A DNA stretch of 64,000 bases from Peromyscus leucopus (lineage: Eukaryota > Chordata > Mammalia > Rodentia > Cricetidae): NCBI RefSeq assembly GCF_004664715.2, contig NC_051082.1, positions 10,230,498-10,294,497 of the forward strand, in the 5' to 3' direction. Shown here piece by piece: positions 1-9,955 of the stretch (its first letter is position 1; every line of letters begins with the position of its first letter). Under the pieces are notes generated by a model that saw only the letters and a list, made by a program, of their open reading frames with translations, had not been told where the DNA came from and ran no database searches. The position numbers and the translations under genes are program-made.

Positions 1-595
1 GCGGGTAGGCAGGGTAGGATAGAAAAGATGGCTTCTGGCTCCTGGGCACGGGGTGGTCGGGATGGAACTCAGAAGACAAGCAATGAGGTCCAGACTAGAG
101 AGAACAGAGAGACAGCTACTCACTCTCACTCTCAGCAACTCATAATGTTCTGGGAGGGAAATGGACATTGCTTGGATGTTCTCATTTGAACCTACCGTTC
201 ACTGTTTCAGCAGGAAGCTAGCAAGGTGGGGGTTCTCGTCACTGCTTTGCAGATGACACAGTCGGGGAGACGCAGCATGCTACTGGCTTGATGCAGATCT
301 GGGGCTCACCTTACTAGGATTCATGGTACAGAAGCCCACATTTCACTCTACCCTTCTTTATGCGCCTCCACGGGAGTTCTAGAGTTCCCTCTTTACCTAG
401 TTGGTTGAATCTGGAGGGACCCTGAGCACCCAAGTCAACCCTTTGCCCAGTGCTTACTGTTACAGCAGCAGTAACAAAGGATGCTGACAGGGAGCGGGGC
501 CGGGATTGATGAGTGCTTACGCCTAGGACAAACATCACACTAATAGCCTCCCTTGAGTTCTCTGGTTGGATGCTCAACACAGACCAAGGAAATGG
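1..595. other. Unique sequence, no recognised gene or repeat
   Basis: Mixed-composition single-copy-looking DNA. Short open frames here lack any recognisable domain, codon pattern or splice-site framing. I see no SINE boxes or simple repeats longer than a few units. Confidence 0.5.
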
Positions 596-691
596 TTTGG
601 AGAGATTAAGGGATTTACCCAAGGTCCCGGAACTTGTAAGCCAGGTGTTCAAGCCTAGACCCAGAGCATGTGGACTCTATTCTACTGCCTG
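596..691 (-). mobile_element. MIR fragment (ancient mammalian SINE)
   Basis: The stretch runs 'ttacccaaggtc', then a gap, then 'ttcaagcctagacccag' and 'ctattctactgcctg'. This is the order of the MIR core and 5' end read in antisense. It is strongly diverged, as expected of a pre-eutherian element, and the edges are approximate. Confidence 0.55.
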
Positions 692-1387
692 AATTCAAAT
701 GTTTGACTCTCCTCTGTCTCCATTTCTCATGTGGTGTTGACTCTTCCTAGAGATCCATTGTCTTCTCTGTCCCAAATTGCCCTGCTGAGGCTCATGCCCA
801 CACATGCTTTCTTGCTCCCCAAGCACGGATGCCAGGGAGTCACAAGTTCATATGGGCATTTGCCCCTGTCTTCTGGGTGTTTTGTGCTCAGCTCACTGTG
901 GGGCTTTGGAAATCTGAGTGGAGGAAACGGAGGTTCCCAAGGGACAGGACAAGGGGATGTTATTAACGTCAAGCTTTTCTAGGGAGCCCGTGTTAACTAT
1001 TATGAGCCACAGGTCAAGTGCTTGAGATTGTTACATCTGGTGCAGCTCATGGCTTGCAATTTGCTGTGGGGAAATTATTTCCTCCTCTCTTCTTCCACGT
1101 GAAAGCCATAGAATGGCTGGATGGAGCCTTGAATGGAGTGGGCGGAGCAGCAGGCGTGGTTTTGACAAAGGCAGAGCAGCATGCAGATCCATGGGGTCTC
1201 CTGCACAGCTTGTCCCCATGTCTGTCTCTACTGTCTTCTTCCCATCTGGTAGAAGAAGGTGATGAGTGAAGCCCGCAGCCTCCCGGGTCGGTTTGCACCC
1301 ACGTTGAGGCGGGAGCTCACAGTTACACATTGGAAAATGGGATCAGAGGGGGAAAAAAAATCAGCTTCCAAAATTAAAATCAAAACA
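692..1387. other. Unique sequence
   Basis: No repeat or exon recognised. Open frames on both strands around 730-1330 overlap one another, which points to chance openness rather than coding. Base composition is ordinary and no splice-site pair frames an open exon. Confidence 0.45.
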
Positions 1388-1527
1388 AGCTGGGTGTGGT
1401 TCCATGGGCCTGTAGTTCCGGGCCCTAAAATTTGCAGGGGGATGACAAGTAAAAGGTCTATCTAAACTACAGAGACAGATCAAGGCCAGCCTGGACAACT
1501 CAGTGAGACCCAGCCTCAAAACCTTAA
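1388..1527 (+). mobile_element. Old B1-type SINE
   Basis: It begins with 'agctgggtgtggt' (B1 5' end, A-box side). It continues to 'caaggccagcctgga' and 'gagacccagcctcaaaa', the B1 3' half and A-rich tail. High divergence from the B1 consensus indicates an early copy. A B3 follows directly. Confidence 0.7.
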
Positions 1528-1533
1528 ATGTTT

Positions 1534-1765
1534 GGACCATCAAGATGGCTCAACAGATAGAGAAGCTTGAGGCCAAGACTGAATCTAAGTTTAATCTCCA
1601 GAACTCATGAAATAAAAGGAGAGAAGAGACACCTGCTAGTCATCCTATGACCTCTACATGTGCATGCACATACGCATATACACACACATATGCACACACA
1701 CGCCACACATGAACACTAAATAAATAAATAAATGTAATAAAAACAAATAAGTAAATAAATAAACG
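1534..1765 (+). mobile_element. B3-type SINE with (TAAA)n tail
   Basis: The tRNA-derived head 'aagatggctcaacagatag' is followed by 'catcctatgacctctacat', a CA-rich stretch and an (AAAT)n tail. This is the usual B3 architecture. It is sandwiched between a B1 and an ID-like element, all on the same strand, making a compact SINE cluster. Confidence 0.7.
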
Positions 1766-1773
1766 TAAGAAAG

Positions 1774-1860
1774 AGGGCTGGGATGTAGTCCTTGACTAGA
1801 CCTACAAAGGCTTGGTATTCAATCTGCTCTGAAACTACAACAAACAAAAAATTGAAAAAG
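1774..1860 (+). mobile_element. ID-like (tRNA-Ala-derived) SINE
   Basis: A 'gggctgggatgtagtc' head with 'ttggtattcaatctgctc' at the B-box position, then an A-rich tail. This fits the ID/BC1 type. It is diverged and unlikely to be transcribed, so it is called a SINE and not a tRNA gene. Confidence 0.5.
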
Positions 1861-1898
1861 CCTGTTACTAGTTATTGTTAAGGAATTTAGAAGCTTTT

Positions 1899-2100
1899 GG
1901 GTTGGAGACATGGCCTAGTAGTTAAGAGCACTGACTTCTCTTCTAGAGGACCTGGGTTCAATTCCCAGTACCCACATGGCAGCTCACAACCACTTTTAAG
2001 TCCCATTCCAGAGGATCCAACACCCTCTCTGGCCCCTGCAGGAATTGCATTTATGTGGAAATACCCACACATAGGCACACACATAAATGTAAATGTGGTT
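1899..2100 (+). mobile_element. B2 SINE
   Basis: The tRNA-like head has 'agttaagagcactgac' and 'ctgggttcaattcccagta'. The body follows as 'cacatggcagctcacaacc' and ends in an A/CA-rich tail. The RNA polymerase III A and B boxes are both recognisable. Confidence 0.9.
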
Positions 2101-2138
2101 CCTCCTGTGCTGTCTTTGTCATACATGGGCTGGTAATT

Positions 2139-2174
2139 TTTTTTGTTTGTTTGTTTGTTTGTTTGTTTTTTTCA
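2139..2174. repeat. (TTTG)n microsatellite
   Basis: A T run followed by about six TTTG units. It lies just 3' of the preceding B2 but has no SINE body of its own. Confidence 0.9.
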
Positions 2175-2716
2175 AAGGGCCATAGGTATCTTCTCTGGGT
2201 CTGCTCTTGGTCTCAGTGACATTGTGACTAGATTGTGATCTGCTATGATAGCTCAAAGCAGCCCCTGATGGCATGCACATGAATGAGCCTAGCTGGGATC
2301 CAAGCATACTTGATTTATATTTTCTTCTAACACTGAAACGCTACTATGATATTTTTCCTGTACTCATTAAAAAATGTGAAAAGCAATTCTTAGTTACAAT
2401 CTACTAAATATGAGAACATGAGCTGCATAGAACATATAGCTGTGATCCCTGCCTGTGACACTTGTGTATTGAGTAAGTTTTCCATGCCAACAAACCCAGG
2501 AAGCCCTCACTTTTAACAGTCCCCCACTGTTCCAGTATATGTTTGTGTGTCTGTGTATATCTTTCTCTTTAATCTGCAGTATTTTTTTTTTTGACTGTGA
2601 GAAACACAGCTGATAGAAAACTGAATGTGTATCTTCTAAGTGAAAATATAAAAGATTTGGTTTTTAAATACTGGAAAATTCTAAAACATTGTCTTCATTC
2701 AGAACCCAGAGCAAGG
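2175..2716. other. AT-rich unique sequence
   Basis: No SINE or exon recognised. A 12-nt T run lies near 2582. It could hide an old LINE fragment, but I cannot support that by reading. Confidence 0.4.
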
Positions 2717-2939
2717 GGATGAAGAGATGGCTCAAAAGTTAAGAGCACTGACTGCTCTTGAAGAGGACCTGGGTTCAATTCTCAGCACCTACATGGCAGC
2801 TCACAACCATCTTAACTCCATTTACAGGAGATCAGATGCCCCCTTTTGGCCTCCACAGGCACTGCACACATGTATTACACATACACACGTGTAAGCAAAC
2901 ACTCATACAGTTAAAATAAAAAAATAACTAATTTTTAAA
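2717..2939 (+). mobile_element. B2 SINE
   Basis: Contains 'gatggctcaaaagttaagag', the B-box region 'ctgggttcaattctcagca', the body 'catggcagctcacaacc', a CA-rich stretch and an AAATAAAAAAAT tail. Moderately diverged, with an internal deletion-sized difference in the 3' third. Confidence 0.9.
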
Positions 2940-3169
2940 ATCAACTCAGAGAGGTATAGAAGGGCTATTATAGCCAGTTATTCTGAATAACTTCAGGATC
3001 TGCACATGGAAATTTGTATGATTTGGGCTCTCTCCAAGAAGTTATCTTGGATCATGTTATTGATCAGACACACCAAAAATCAGTTGTGGAAATGCTGGGT
3101 TGCATGGGTTTTATATTATGTTCTTAAATATAGTTTTATACAGTTTCTATTGATCAGGAGGTTCCCTGT

Positions 3170-3194
3170 CTCTCCCCCCCCCCACACACACACC
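3170..3194. repeat. Poly-C / (CA)n junction
   Basis: A run of C followed by a few CA units. It lies in an otherwise unique stretch (2940-3412) in which I recognise nothing else. Confidence 0.7.
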
Positions 3195-3412
3195 CTCTTC
3201 CCAATCTGGTGTATAAAAGCCAAATTGTCAGCAGGTGCTATAAGAGAAACAGAGGCCCACCAAAATTGATAGATTTGCTTATGTCCCCTGTCTAAACTTG
3301 CCACAGTGGTAGAATTTGAACGCAGAGTACCGTTCTGCGTTCTGCAGATGTTGGTAAGTATCCGGAGAAGAAAATTTGACAACTAGGATCCTAAGAGATA
3401 AAAGAAAATGAT

Positions 3413-3556
3413 GACAGCTAGAAATGTGGCTCAGTCAGGAAAGTGCTTCTCACAGGTGCACAAGGGAGCTGAGTTTGATTCTCAGAAGCCACATTAAAAA
3501 AAATTGGGTGTGGTGGCTCATGCTTGTAACCCCAGTGCTGGGGAGATAGGGATGGA
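3413..3556 (+). mobile_element. B4/RSINE1-type SINE, 5' segment
   Basis: The tRNA-like head 'aaatgtggctcagtcagg' leads into the B1-like part 'gggtgtggtggctcatgc' and 'ccccagtgctggggag'. The element is cut at 3556 by a solo LTR. It resumes at 3957 and again at 4375, so the three pieces are one original SINE. Confidence 0.75.
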
Positions 3557-3956
3557 TGCCGTGGGATGTTCTGTACATTAAATGTGTTGCTCTGATGGGT
3601 TAATAAATAAAACACTGATTGGCCAGTAGCCAGGCAGGAAGTATAGGCAAGAAAAGGAGAGAGGAGAATTCTGGGAAGTGGAAGGCTGAGGCAGAGAGAC
3701 CCTGCCAGCCACCTCCATGAGACAATGTTAAGATACCGGTAAGCCATGAGCCATATGGCAACTTATAGATCAATAGAAATGGGTTGATTTAAAATGTAAG
3801 AACAGTTAGCAAGAAGCCTGCCACGGCCATACAGTTTGTAAGTAATATAAGTCTCTGTGTGTTTACTTGGTTGGGTCTGAGCGCCTGCGGGACTGGCAGG
3901 TGAGAGAGATTTGTTCTGACTGTGGGCCAGGAAGGACCAGAAAAATTCTAGCTACA
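3557..3956 (+). mobile_element. Solo LTR of an endogenous retrovirus (ERV2-like)
   Basis: A 400-bp element starting TG and ending CA, flanked by an exact 6-bp direct repeat GATGGA (3551-3556 and 3957-3962). A 6-bp target duplication is typical of ERV2/ERVK-class integrations. It contains 'aataaataaaacactgatt', a likely polyadenylation region. No internal retroviral genes are present, so it is the product of LTR-LTR recombination. I recognise it as an LTR common in cricetid genomes but cannot give a verified family name. Confidence 0.85.
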
Positions 3957-3992
3957 GATGGATGAGTCCCTGGCCAGTTAGCCCAGCCTCTT
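3957..3992 (+). mobile_element. B4/RSINE1-type SINE, middle segment
   Basis: The sequence 'gtccctggccagttagccca' matches the RSINE1 mid-region ('...cactggccagccagcct...'). It begins with the duplicated target GATGGA of the LTR. It ends where a second repeat begins. Confidence 0.7.
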
Positions 3993-4374
3993 GGTTAGTT
4001 TTTGTCAGTTTGACACAGTTGGAGTTGTCTCAGGAGAGGAACCTCAACTGAGAAAATGCCTCCATCATGCTGGCCAATAGATAAATCTGTAGAGCATCTT
4101 CTTGATTAATGATTGGTGTGTGTGTGTGTGTGTGTGTGTAGGGGGTTAGTCCACTGTGAGTGATGTCACCCATGGGGAGCGGGTCCTGGGGTGTAAAAAA
4201 AAGCAGGATGAGTAATCCATGAGGAACAGGCCAGGAAGCAGCATTCCTCTGTTGTCTCTGTATCAGTTCCTGCCTCCAACTTCCTGCCTTGAGTTCCTGC
4301 CCTGATTTCCCTCAGTGATGGACTTGTTTTGGCTGTGGATTTTTTATCATAGCAATAGGAAGTACACTAGGACA
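3993..4374 (+). mobile_element. Rodent interspersed repeat, 'ttatcacagcaa' family
   Basis: It starts 'ttagtttttgtcagtttgac' and ends 'tcatagcaataggaag' then 'ctaggaca', the ends I know from an abundant rodent repeat (family name not verified). It carries an internal (GT)n at 4117-4138. It splits the same B4/RSINE1 that the upstream LTR splits. Other copies in this window are noted in the entries that follow. Confidence 0.75.
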
Positions 4375-4532
4375 CAGGTCAAGTGAGAGACCCTGCTTCA
4401 GAAACAAGGTGGACAGCTCCTGGAGAATGACATCTGAGGTTGACCTTTGGTCACCACAGACATGCACATATGCACACAAATATGCTTGCAGAGACACAGA
4501 AAAGAATGATGATGGCATGTGCACAGGCATGT
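4375..4532 (+). mobile_element. B4/RSINE1-type SINE, 3' segment
   Basis: 'aggtcaagtgagagaccctg' then 'aaacaaggtggacagctcct' and a CA-rich 3' end. This is the 3' third of RSINE1/B4 and completes the SINE begun at 3413. Confidence 0.75.

Positions 4533-4534
<2 letters not shown>

Positions 4535-4580
<46 letters not shown>
4535..4580. repeat. (CA)n microsatellite
   Basis: About 23 uninterrupted CA units growing out of the CA-rich tail of the preceding SINE. The translated TH/CV repeats in this stretch are artefacts of the repeat. Confidence 0.97.
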
Positions 4581-4582
<2 letters not shown>

Positions 4583-5394
4583 GAGAAAGGGGAGAGAGAG
4601 CTCTTGCTCTGAGCCAGTCCCCCTGTTGGGATTTACCTTCATTCACCCTCATGGCTTGTTCACATGAACATCAATTTCCTCCTTCTCCAGAAACAAATCG
4701 AGGTGTCTCCTGAACCCATGTATACTTTTACTTCCCTCGCCTCCCCACTTAACATTTTCCATATGTGTCAGCCTAGTGGGACCTCGACCCCCCTATTTCC
4801 CAAATATCCGATGCCTGGGGAATGTTGCTTCATGTTTAAACCTCAGCAGCATGAAGTCTCTCTCTTCTCCTGTGCTCTTTCATAAGCGGGGGTGTTCTTG
4901 GGAATCTCATTTCCTTTTGTGTGTGTCCAGTTACCTTTTTATTAGCAGTAGTACATGCATGGAAGCAACAGCTCATTCATAGGTTCCTGAAATAGTTCTG
5001 TCTCCACCACGAGGAGTGAGAAGGTTCCACGGATGCTGTGTGATTCTCTCAGGTCAGAGATGCCAAAGGTGAGAGTTCCAACTACTGGAAAACTGTTCAT
5101 AGCTACAGGAAACATTTGAGGTAAAAACACCAGCAGACTGGGAAACTGAGGCCCCGGGAGGTTGCATAGCTGACTGAATTTGCACACCTATTAGAGGTGT
5201 GTAGCCAAGTGTACCAGAGAGACCTGACTGTAGGCCCTCCCCAACCCAGGAAGGAAATTAAGACTCAGTCTCAAATGTTTGGATTTAGCAGTCGTAGCTG
5301 TAGCCTTGACCTTAAGAACTTGACATCTTGCTCCCAGTCACAGACAGCCTGCAGTGGTGATATGGAATATTTGCCATCTATCATGGCTCACCCA
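4581..5394. other. Unique sequence
   Basis: No SINE, LTR or exon recognised. Short overlapping open frames are present on both strands without coding features. Confidence 0.4.
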
Positions 5395-5700
5395 TCCACC
5401 TACTCTCTATCTATCTGTTTATCATCTCTCACCCATTCATCCACCATCTCTTTGTCATCTTAGCAATCATCTGTCCATCATCTATCAGTCTGTCATCTGC
5501 CAGTTTATCTTCTCCCTATCATCTGTCTATCATATATTGATCTATTGCATATCAATCTATTATCTACCATCTATCACCTATCATTTATATATTATTATTT
5601 ATCACACATATATATATAAAATCCATTCATCTAGCTAGCTAATCTATCATCTATCTTTATACTTATATGTATGTATGTGTGTGTGTATTTATCATCATTC
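5395..5700. repeat. Degenerate (ATCT)n tract
   Basis: Imperfect tetranucleotide repeat of the ATCT/CATC type over about 300 bp, decaying into TATA- and TATG-rich ends. It is interrupted enough to be old. Confidence 0.9.
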
Positions 5701-6108
5701 TCCCTCTCTCATAGATTCAGTCATGGCACCAGATGCTGTTATATGAACTCTAAGTTGCCCTCTCTCTGCTGTCTCTGCCCCCCTGGGGGACAGAGTCTGG
5801 GGATTCTGTATCTACACTTTTGCTTTGCCAGAAATCCTTTACAGGCTATTGAGGAGTGAGAAGGGGCGATGAGATGACTGTCACAGGCAAAGGGCTTCCT
5901 TCTTCCTGTCTCGGTGAGAGTCTCATGGGCATCGCCCAGCAGCCTGACCCCGATCAACCCATTGGGTCACTAAGCCGGACTTTGGTGGTATTTGTGCTCC
6001 CTATCTGGGGTAAGTGTGATGCACACATCCCCAGGAAAAGTCTGTGTCACACTTCTCCTGAAGAAGGACCACCATTCAATCCCTAGAATCTCTATTTTCA
6101 AAAGAGCA

Positions 6109-6343
6109 GGGCTGGAGAGATGACTGAACAGATAAGAGCACTGGCCGCTCCTGCAGAGGACCCAGGTTCAATTCCCAGCACCACAAAGTGGCTCACAACT
6201 ATCTGTAAACTCCAGTTCCACAAGATCGAACACCATCCCCTCCCACCCTCCAGACACCAGGCATATTATATACCTGTGATGTACACACACACACATGCAG
6301 GCAAAACATTCATACATACAGAAATAAAATGTAATTTTTAAAG
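6109..6343 (+). mobile_element. B2 SINE
   Basis: Starts 'gggctggagagatgac', with B-box 'ccaggttcaattcccagca' and body 'gtggctcacaactatctg'. It ends in CA-rich then AAATAAAATG. A second SINE on the same strand abuts it. Confidence 0.92.
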
Positions 6344-6344
6344 T

Positions 6345-6560
6345 CAGATGTAGTGGTACTGGCATATCACCCTACCACTGGTGAGGGCTCACTGACAGCC
6401 TACCCTGCTTGGTGAGCTCCAGGCTAATGAGAGACCCTGTTTCAAAATAAAAAGGGGAATGATGCCTGAGGAATGACTCCTAGAATCATCTTCTGGTTTA
6501 CATGTACAGGCATGCACTAACACATGCACACACACTCACATGAACATGCACACGCCCAGA
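6345..6560 (+). mobile_element. RSINE1/B4-type SINE (5' truncated)
   Basis: 'ttggtgagctccaggctaat' then 'gagagaccctgtttcaaaa' and 'gaatgatgcctgagg', followed by a CA-rich end. The tRNA-like head is missing. Confidence 0.75.
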
Positions 6561-6859
6561 TATACAGCAACATGTGCACACAGCCCATCACTACTCCAAG
6601 GTCTTCTCCACTGACCCAGTCCTTGAAGAAAAGTGTTTACTTCCACCATCCCTGACCCGTGCATCATGAGACCCTGAGGATCTGTCCACCTTCCTATGGC
6701 CACCCCAGACACTTTGGAGCTGGAAAGTGTCAGGTGCCAATACCTGCCAGCATTGCTGATGCTCTCTGTGCTGTGTCTGGGGTGAAGGAGAAGCCAGGGC
6801 CAGCAGGAGTCTGCACCAGCTTCTCCCAGAGCCTCCACCCATGCCCAGCTAGGCCCTCT

Positions 6860-7010
6860 CTGACATGATGTGGCAACTGGACGCGCAGCCTTGATTAATT
6901 AAATATTTCACCCTGAATTTGCAAACCATCATCTCTAGTAAGTCCTCGTCACGCCTGTAACTCTGGACTAATTAGCCTGGCTGGTCCCCAGCTGGTATGC
7001 AGACGTCGCT
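6860..7010. promoter_or_regulatory. Candidate conserved non-coding element
   Basis: Repeat-free DNA with clustered homeodomain-type cores: TTGATTAATTAAATATTT at 6891-6908 and the palindrome CTAATTAG at 6968-6975. This composition is typical of developmental enhancers. Conservation cannot be measured from one sequence. Confidence 0.25.
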
Positions 7011-7631
7011 CTCCTAGGCAGGCAGGAAGGGAGTGGGAGGGGAGGAGTGGGGGATGCCGCCGATGTGTCTTTTTGTTGGTATTAAGGGTCTTGTCACCTT
7101 AAAAACACCAGTTAATGCCGTGTGAGAAACCTACTGTGTGCTAGGGATGTTATGAGAACCCTAGCATCCCCTATAGGGAAAGGGAGCCATTAAGATAACC
7201 TTAGCTGAGATGCTCAACATCCATTGGCTTGCACCAAAAAGTCATTACTGAGACCTGTGAAGCTGCCAATTACCTTGACCTCTGGAAATGAGAAGCCCTG
7301 GGGTGAGCCAGCTTCAGGAAGGGGTGGACCCAGGGTGCAGCTTCAGCTGTCCGGGCTGACCACCCACACCTCTCTCTAGCTGGCCCTGGGTGTTTTTCCA
7401 ACAGCATCTCTTCAAGGCCACTGTCTCCTGCTAAGACTCCCATTCTAACAGGGCTCTCACGAATGTCACTGACTCTGGGGGGACCCTCTGGAGCCAAGCC
7501 CTGAGCCTACAAATGGGGTTCAGTGTGCTGACTGTGCCAAGCCGAGCTAGACCTCCCTACCCATTTGGAGAAGGTTCTAGAAAGGGAACTCGGGGTTCTG
7601 CTTTTAAGCTAGATTCATAGATATTGAAAAC
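7011..7631. other. Unique sequence
   Basis: No repeat or exon recognised. GGGAGGGGAGGAG-type purine runs lie near 7030. Confidence 0.4.
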
Positions 7632-7715
7632 TAGAGGTCTGTGGTGTGGCTCGGTGTGGAGAGCTTTCCCAGCATGCACAGAGCCCCGAATCCCATCCCT
7701 AAGACAGCCGAAGGA
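7632..7715 (+). mobile_element. ID-like SINE fragment
   Basis: 'gtggtgtggctcggtgtgga' then 'cccagcatgcacagagccc' and 'aatcccatccctaa'. This is the tRNA-derived head and B-box of an ID/ID_B1-type element, without a clear B1 half. Confidence 0.5.
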
Positions 7716-7800
7716 AGCACCTACAGCAGAAAGTTATTATCAAAATCCTTATTTTCCAGGAGGAAAAGAAACAGATGCAGAAAGCGCAGGTTACCTGAGT

Positions 7801-8157
7801 GTGATGGTTCATCTCCACGGTTACCAGGATGCATTTGGAATCTCCTGGGAGATACATCTTTGGATATGTCTGTGAGAGTGTTTCCAGAGAGGTTGAGGGG
7901 GAGAAGACCCACCCTGAATGTGGGCGGCACCATCCCCCGAGCTGGGGTCCAGGACTGAGTAGAGATGAGAAAGTGAGGTGGGCACCAGCATTCATCTCTC
8001 TGCTCTGGATACAACATGGCCAGCTGCTTCATGTGTCTGTGGCCCAGCCTTCCCCACCATGATGTACTTCGTTCTCAATCTTCCTGTCGGTGTGAACATT
8101 CCCTTCCCGAAGTGGCTGCTGTCAGGTGTTTTGTTACAGCAACGAGAAAATGAGTAC
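7801..8157 (+). mobile_element. Rodent interspersed repeat, 'ttatcacagcaa' family (older subfamily)
   Basis: Begins 'gtgatggttcatctccacgg'. It includes 'gaagacccaccctgaatgtg' and ends 'tgttttgttacagcaacgag'. This is the layout of the family copy at 3993 but a different, older subfamily. Confidence 0.65.
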
Positions 8158-8449
8158 ATTGTCCAAAATTATGTTATGGCTGGTGTACTTTGAATTCAGA
8201 TGGACTCTGCTCCCAGGCTGCTGCCCTAACCATAGCCCCACACTACCTCCCCCTCCTACCCACAATGTATGTCTGTCCCGACATCCTGTCTTCTCCGTGG
8301 TCCTCGATCCTCTGCTTTGTACTCAGTGTTTACTGTCATGGAGTGGAGGGCACCATGGGGGGAGGGTTTCCATGGGCGATCATTGCCTCTGCATATGAAC
8401 TATTGTCGGCTTCTGCGAGGCAGCGGCCACGTGCCTGACCAGAAAACCG

Positions 8450-8740
8450 TAAGGGTGGGGAGGTTTATTTGGAATCACAGTTTTGGAGAGATTACAGCCC
8501 TTCAGAGCGGGGCAGGCAGAGTGGGCAAGCAGCTCCACCCTGCAGCTGCACCAGTGTGAGGCAATTGTTGTTCATGTCCTGGTTGACAGGACGAGAATGT
8601 AGAGGTATACATTTGAGAGACTCGGGGGCTACCCCCAATGAGCGTTCTGCTAGCCACACCCCATCAGATCCTCACCAGGACTACCAGCTAGAAAGCAACT
8701 GCTCAGGAGGTGAGCCTGTGGGATACAGTTCAGGCTCAAA
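8450..8740 (-). mobile_element. Rodent interspersed repeat, same broad family, antisense
   Basis: 'ggtttatttggaatcacagt' is the antisense start of this type of repeat ('gtttatttc..cacagttc'). The body is diverged and the 3' end uncertain. Confidence 0.5.
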
Positions 8741-8954
8741 TTAAAACAACCAAAAAGGTGATGGTTTATATACAGCATGAGTGTTTGATTCATTTGATTG
8801 TGGTGGCAAGACATTAATAAACATGTCGTGACATTGGTAACAGCAATGTTCCTTCAAACTCTTGCTGGGGAAGAGTTGTCTTTGGATGGGTATTCTGCTA
8901 AGGATGTCTACATTTAGTCTCAAATTTTGCTCTGATTTAGCAACGACTATTATG

Positions 8955-9095
8955 ACCATCTCATAGTTAAAGAAACATGTGTAGGAAGATCAATCATCTT
9001 GCCCAAGGTCACGTAGCATGAAAGCAGCAGAGATGGGATTCAAACCCAAATGGTTTGTGACTCCAAAGCTCTTGCCACACTAAGCCTGTGATGGC
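8955..9095 (-). mobile_element. MIR fragment
   Basis: 'atcttgcccaaggtcacgta' followed by 'gatgggattcaaacccaaat' and 'gactccaaagctcttgcc'. This is a clear antisense MIR core and one of the best-preserved in the window. Confidence 0.8.
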
Positions 9096-9133
9096 TCTGG
9101 AGCTGTTGCTCAAGACCAGGCTGAATTTAGGAG

Positions 9134-9305
9134 GGAAAAGTTTGTACAATAATAGAGCTAAATCCTACAGTTGGTGCTGCGTGGAGATGCTGAGGTGAGG
9201 TGCCGGGGGCGGGGGGGCAGGAAAAGTCTGTACAATAATAGAGCTAAATCCTACAGCTGGTGCTGCGTTGAGATGCTGAGGTGAGGTGCCGGGAGGGGCA
9301 GGAGT
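9134..9305. repeat. 86-bp tandem duplication
   Basis: Two head-to-tail copies (9134-9219 and 9220-9305) of a unit containing 'gtacaataatagagctaaat'. The anchors are at 9144 and 9230, a period of 86. Only a few substitutions and a G-run length change separate them, so the duplication is fairly recent. Confidence 0.92.
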
Positions 9306-9449
9306 TGATTCAGATCAACAGGTTCCTGGAATGAGAACTCAGAGCCTTCCGCGTCTACACAGCATTCCTGTGTGAAGGAGCTCATCACGAACTGATTGGA
9401 TCACAATGATTATTTCACTCCCCGCTGAGGACCCAGGCAACCGCTGAGT

Positions 9450-9880
9450 GTCAAGTATGTTAGACTTTCTGTCACTGGGACAAAATCCCCGAGGTAAAGA
9501 GCTTCTGGGAGAAAAGGTTTACCACAGTTACCCATTTCAGAGATTCATGGTCATTTGTCCTCATCACCCCCCGGGGAGTCTGTAGCCAGGCAGAGCATTG
9601 TGGCGGGGAGGGTATGGTTCAGTATCATTGCTTACATCATGGCTGACAGGAAACAGAGAGAGGCAGACTGGAAAAGGCACGCTCCACTAGCTCCTGGATG
9701 CAAATTTAGAATCCTCCCATTTGCTAAACTGTTCCTTAGGTTAGAGCCCTCATAGGCTAATAGTCTGTGGAACCAGGCCCACAGACACACGGAGAGATGT
9801 GTGTTACCTCTGGAGTGGCTCTCAGTCCTATCAAGATTGCCCATTACCCCTGGTAAATCTGAATCCATGGGCCATCCAGT
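9450..9880 (-). mobile_element. Rodent interspersed repeat, same broad family, antisense
   Basis: 'tttctgtcactgggacaaaa' then 'gagaaaaggtttacc' and 'tcagagattcatggtcattt', in the order seen when this repeat class lies antisense. Diverged, with soft boundaries. Confidence 0.55.
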
Positions 9881-9906
9881 GGACTCCATAGTGGCTGCAG
9901 TCAGAG

Positions 9907-9908
<2 letters not shown>

Positions 9909-9953
<45 letters not shown>
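9909..9953. repeat. (CA)n microsatellite
   Basis: About 22 perfect CA units, directly 3' of the preceding repeat. Confidence 0.97.

Positions 9954-9955
<2 letters not shown>

Noticed and set aside
1899..1975. tRNA gene from A/B boxes
   Set aside because: The boxes belong to a B2 SINE with a long non-tRNA body. The ID-like elements are likewise SINEs.
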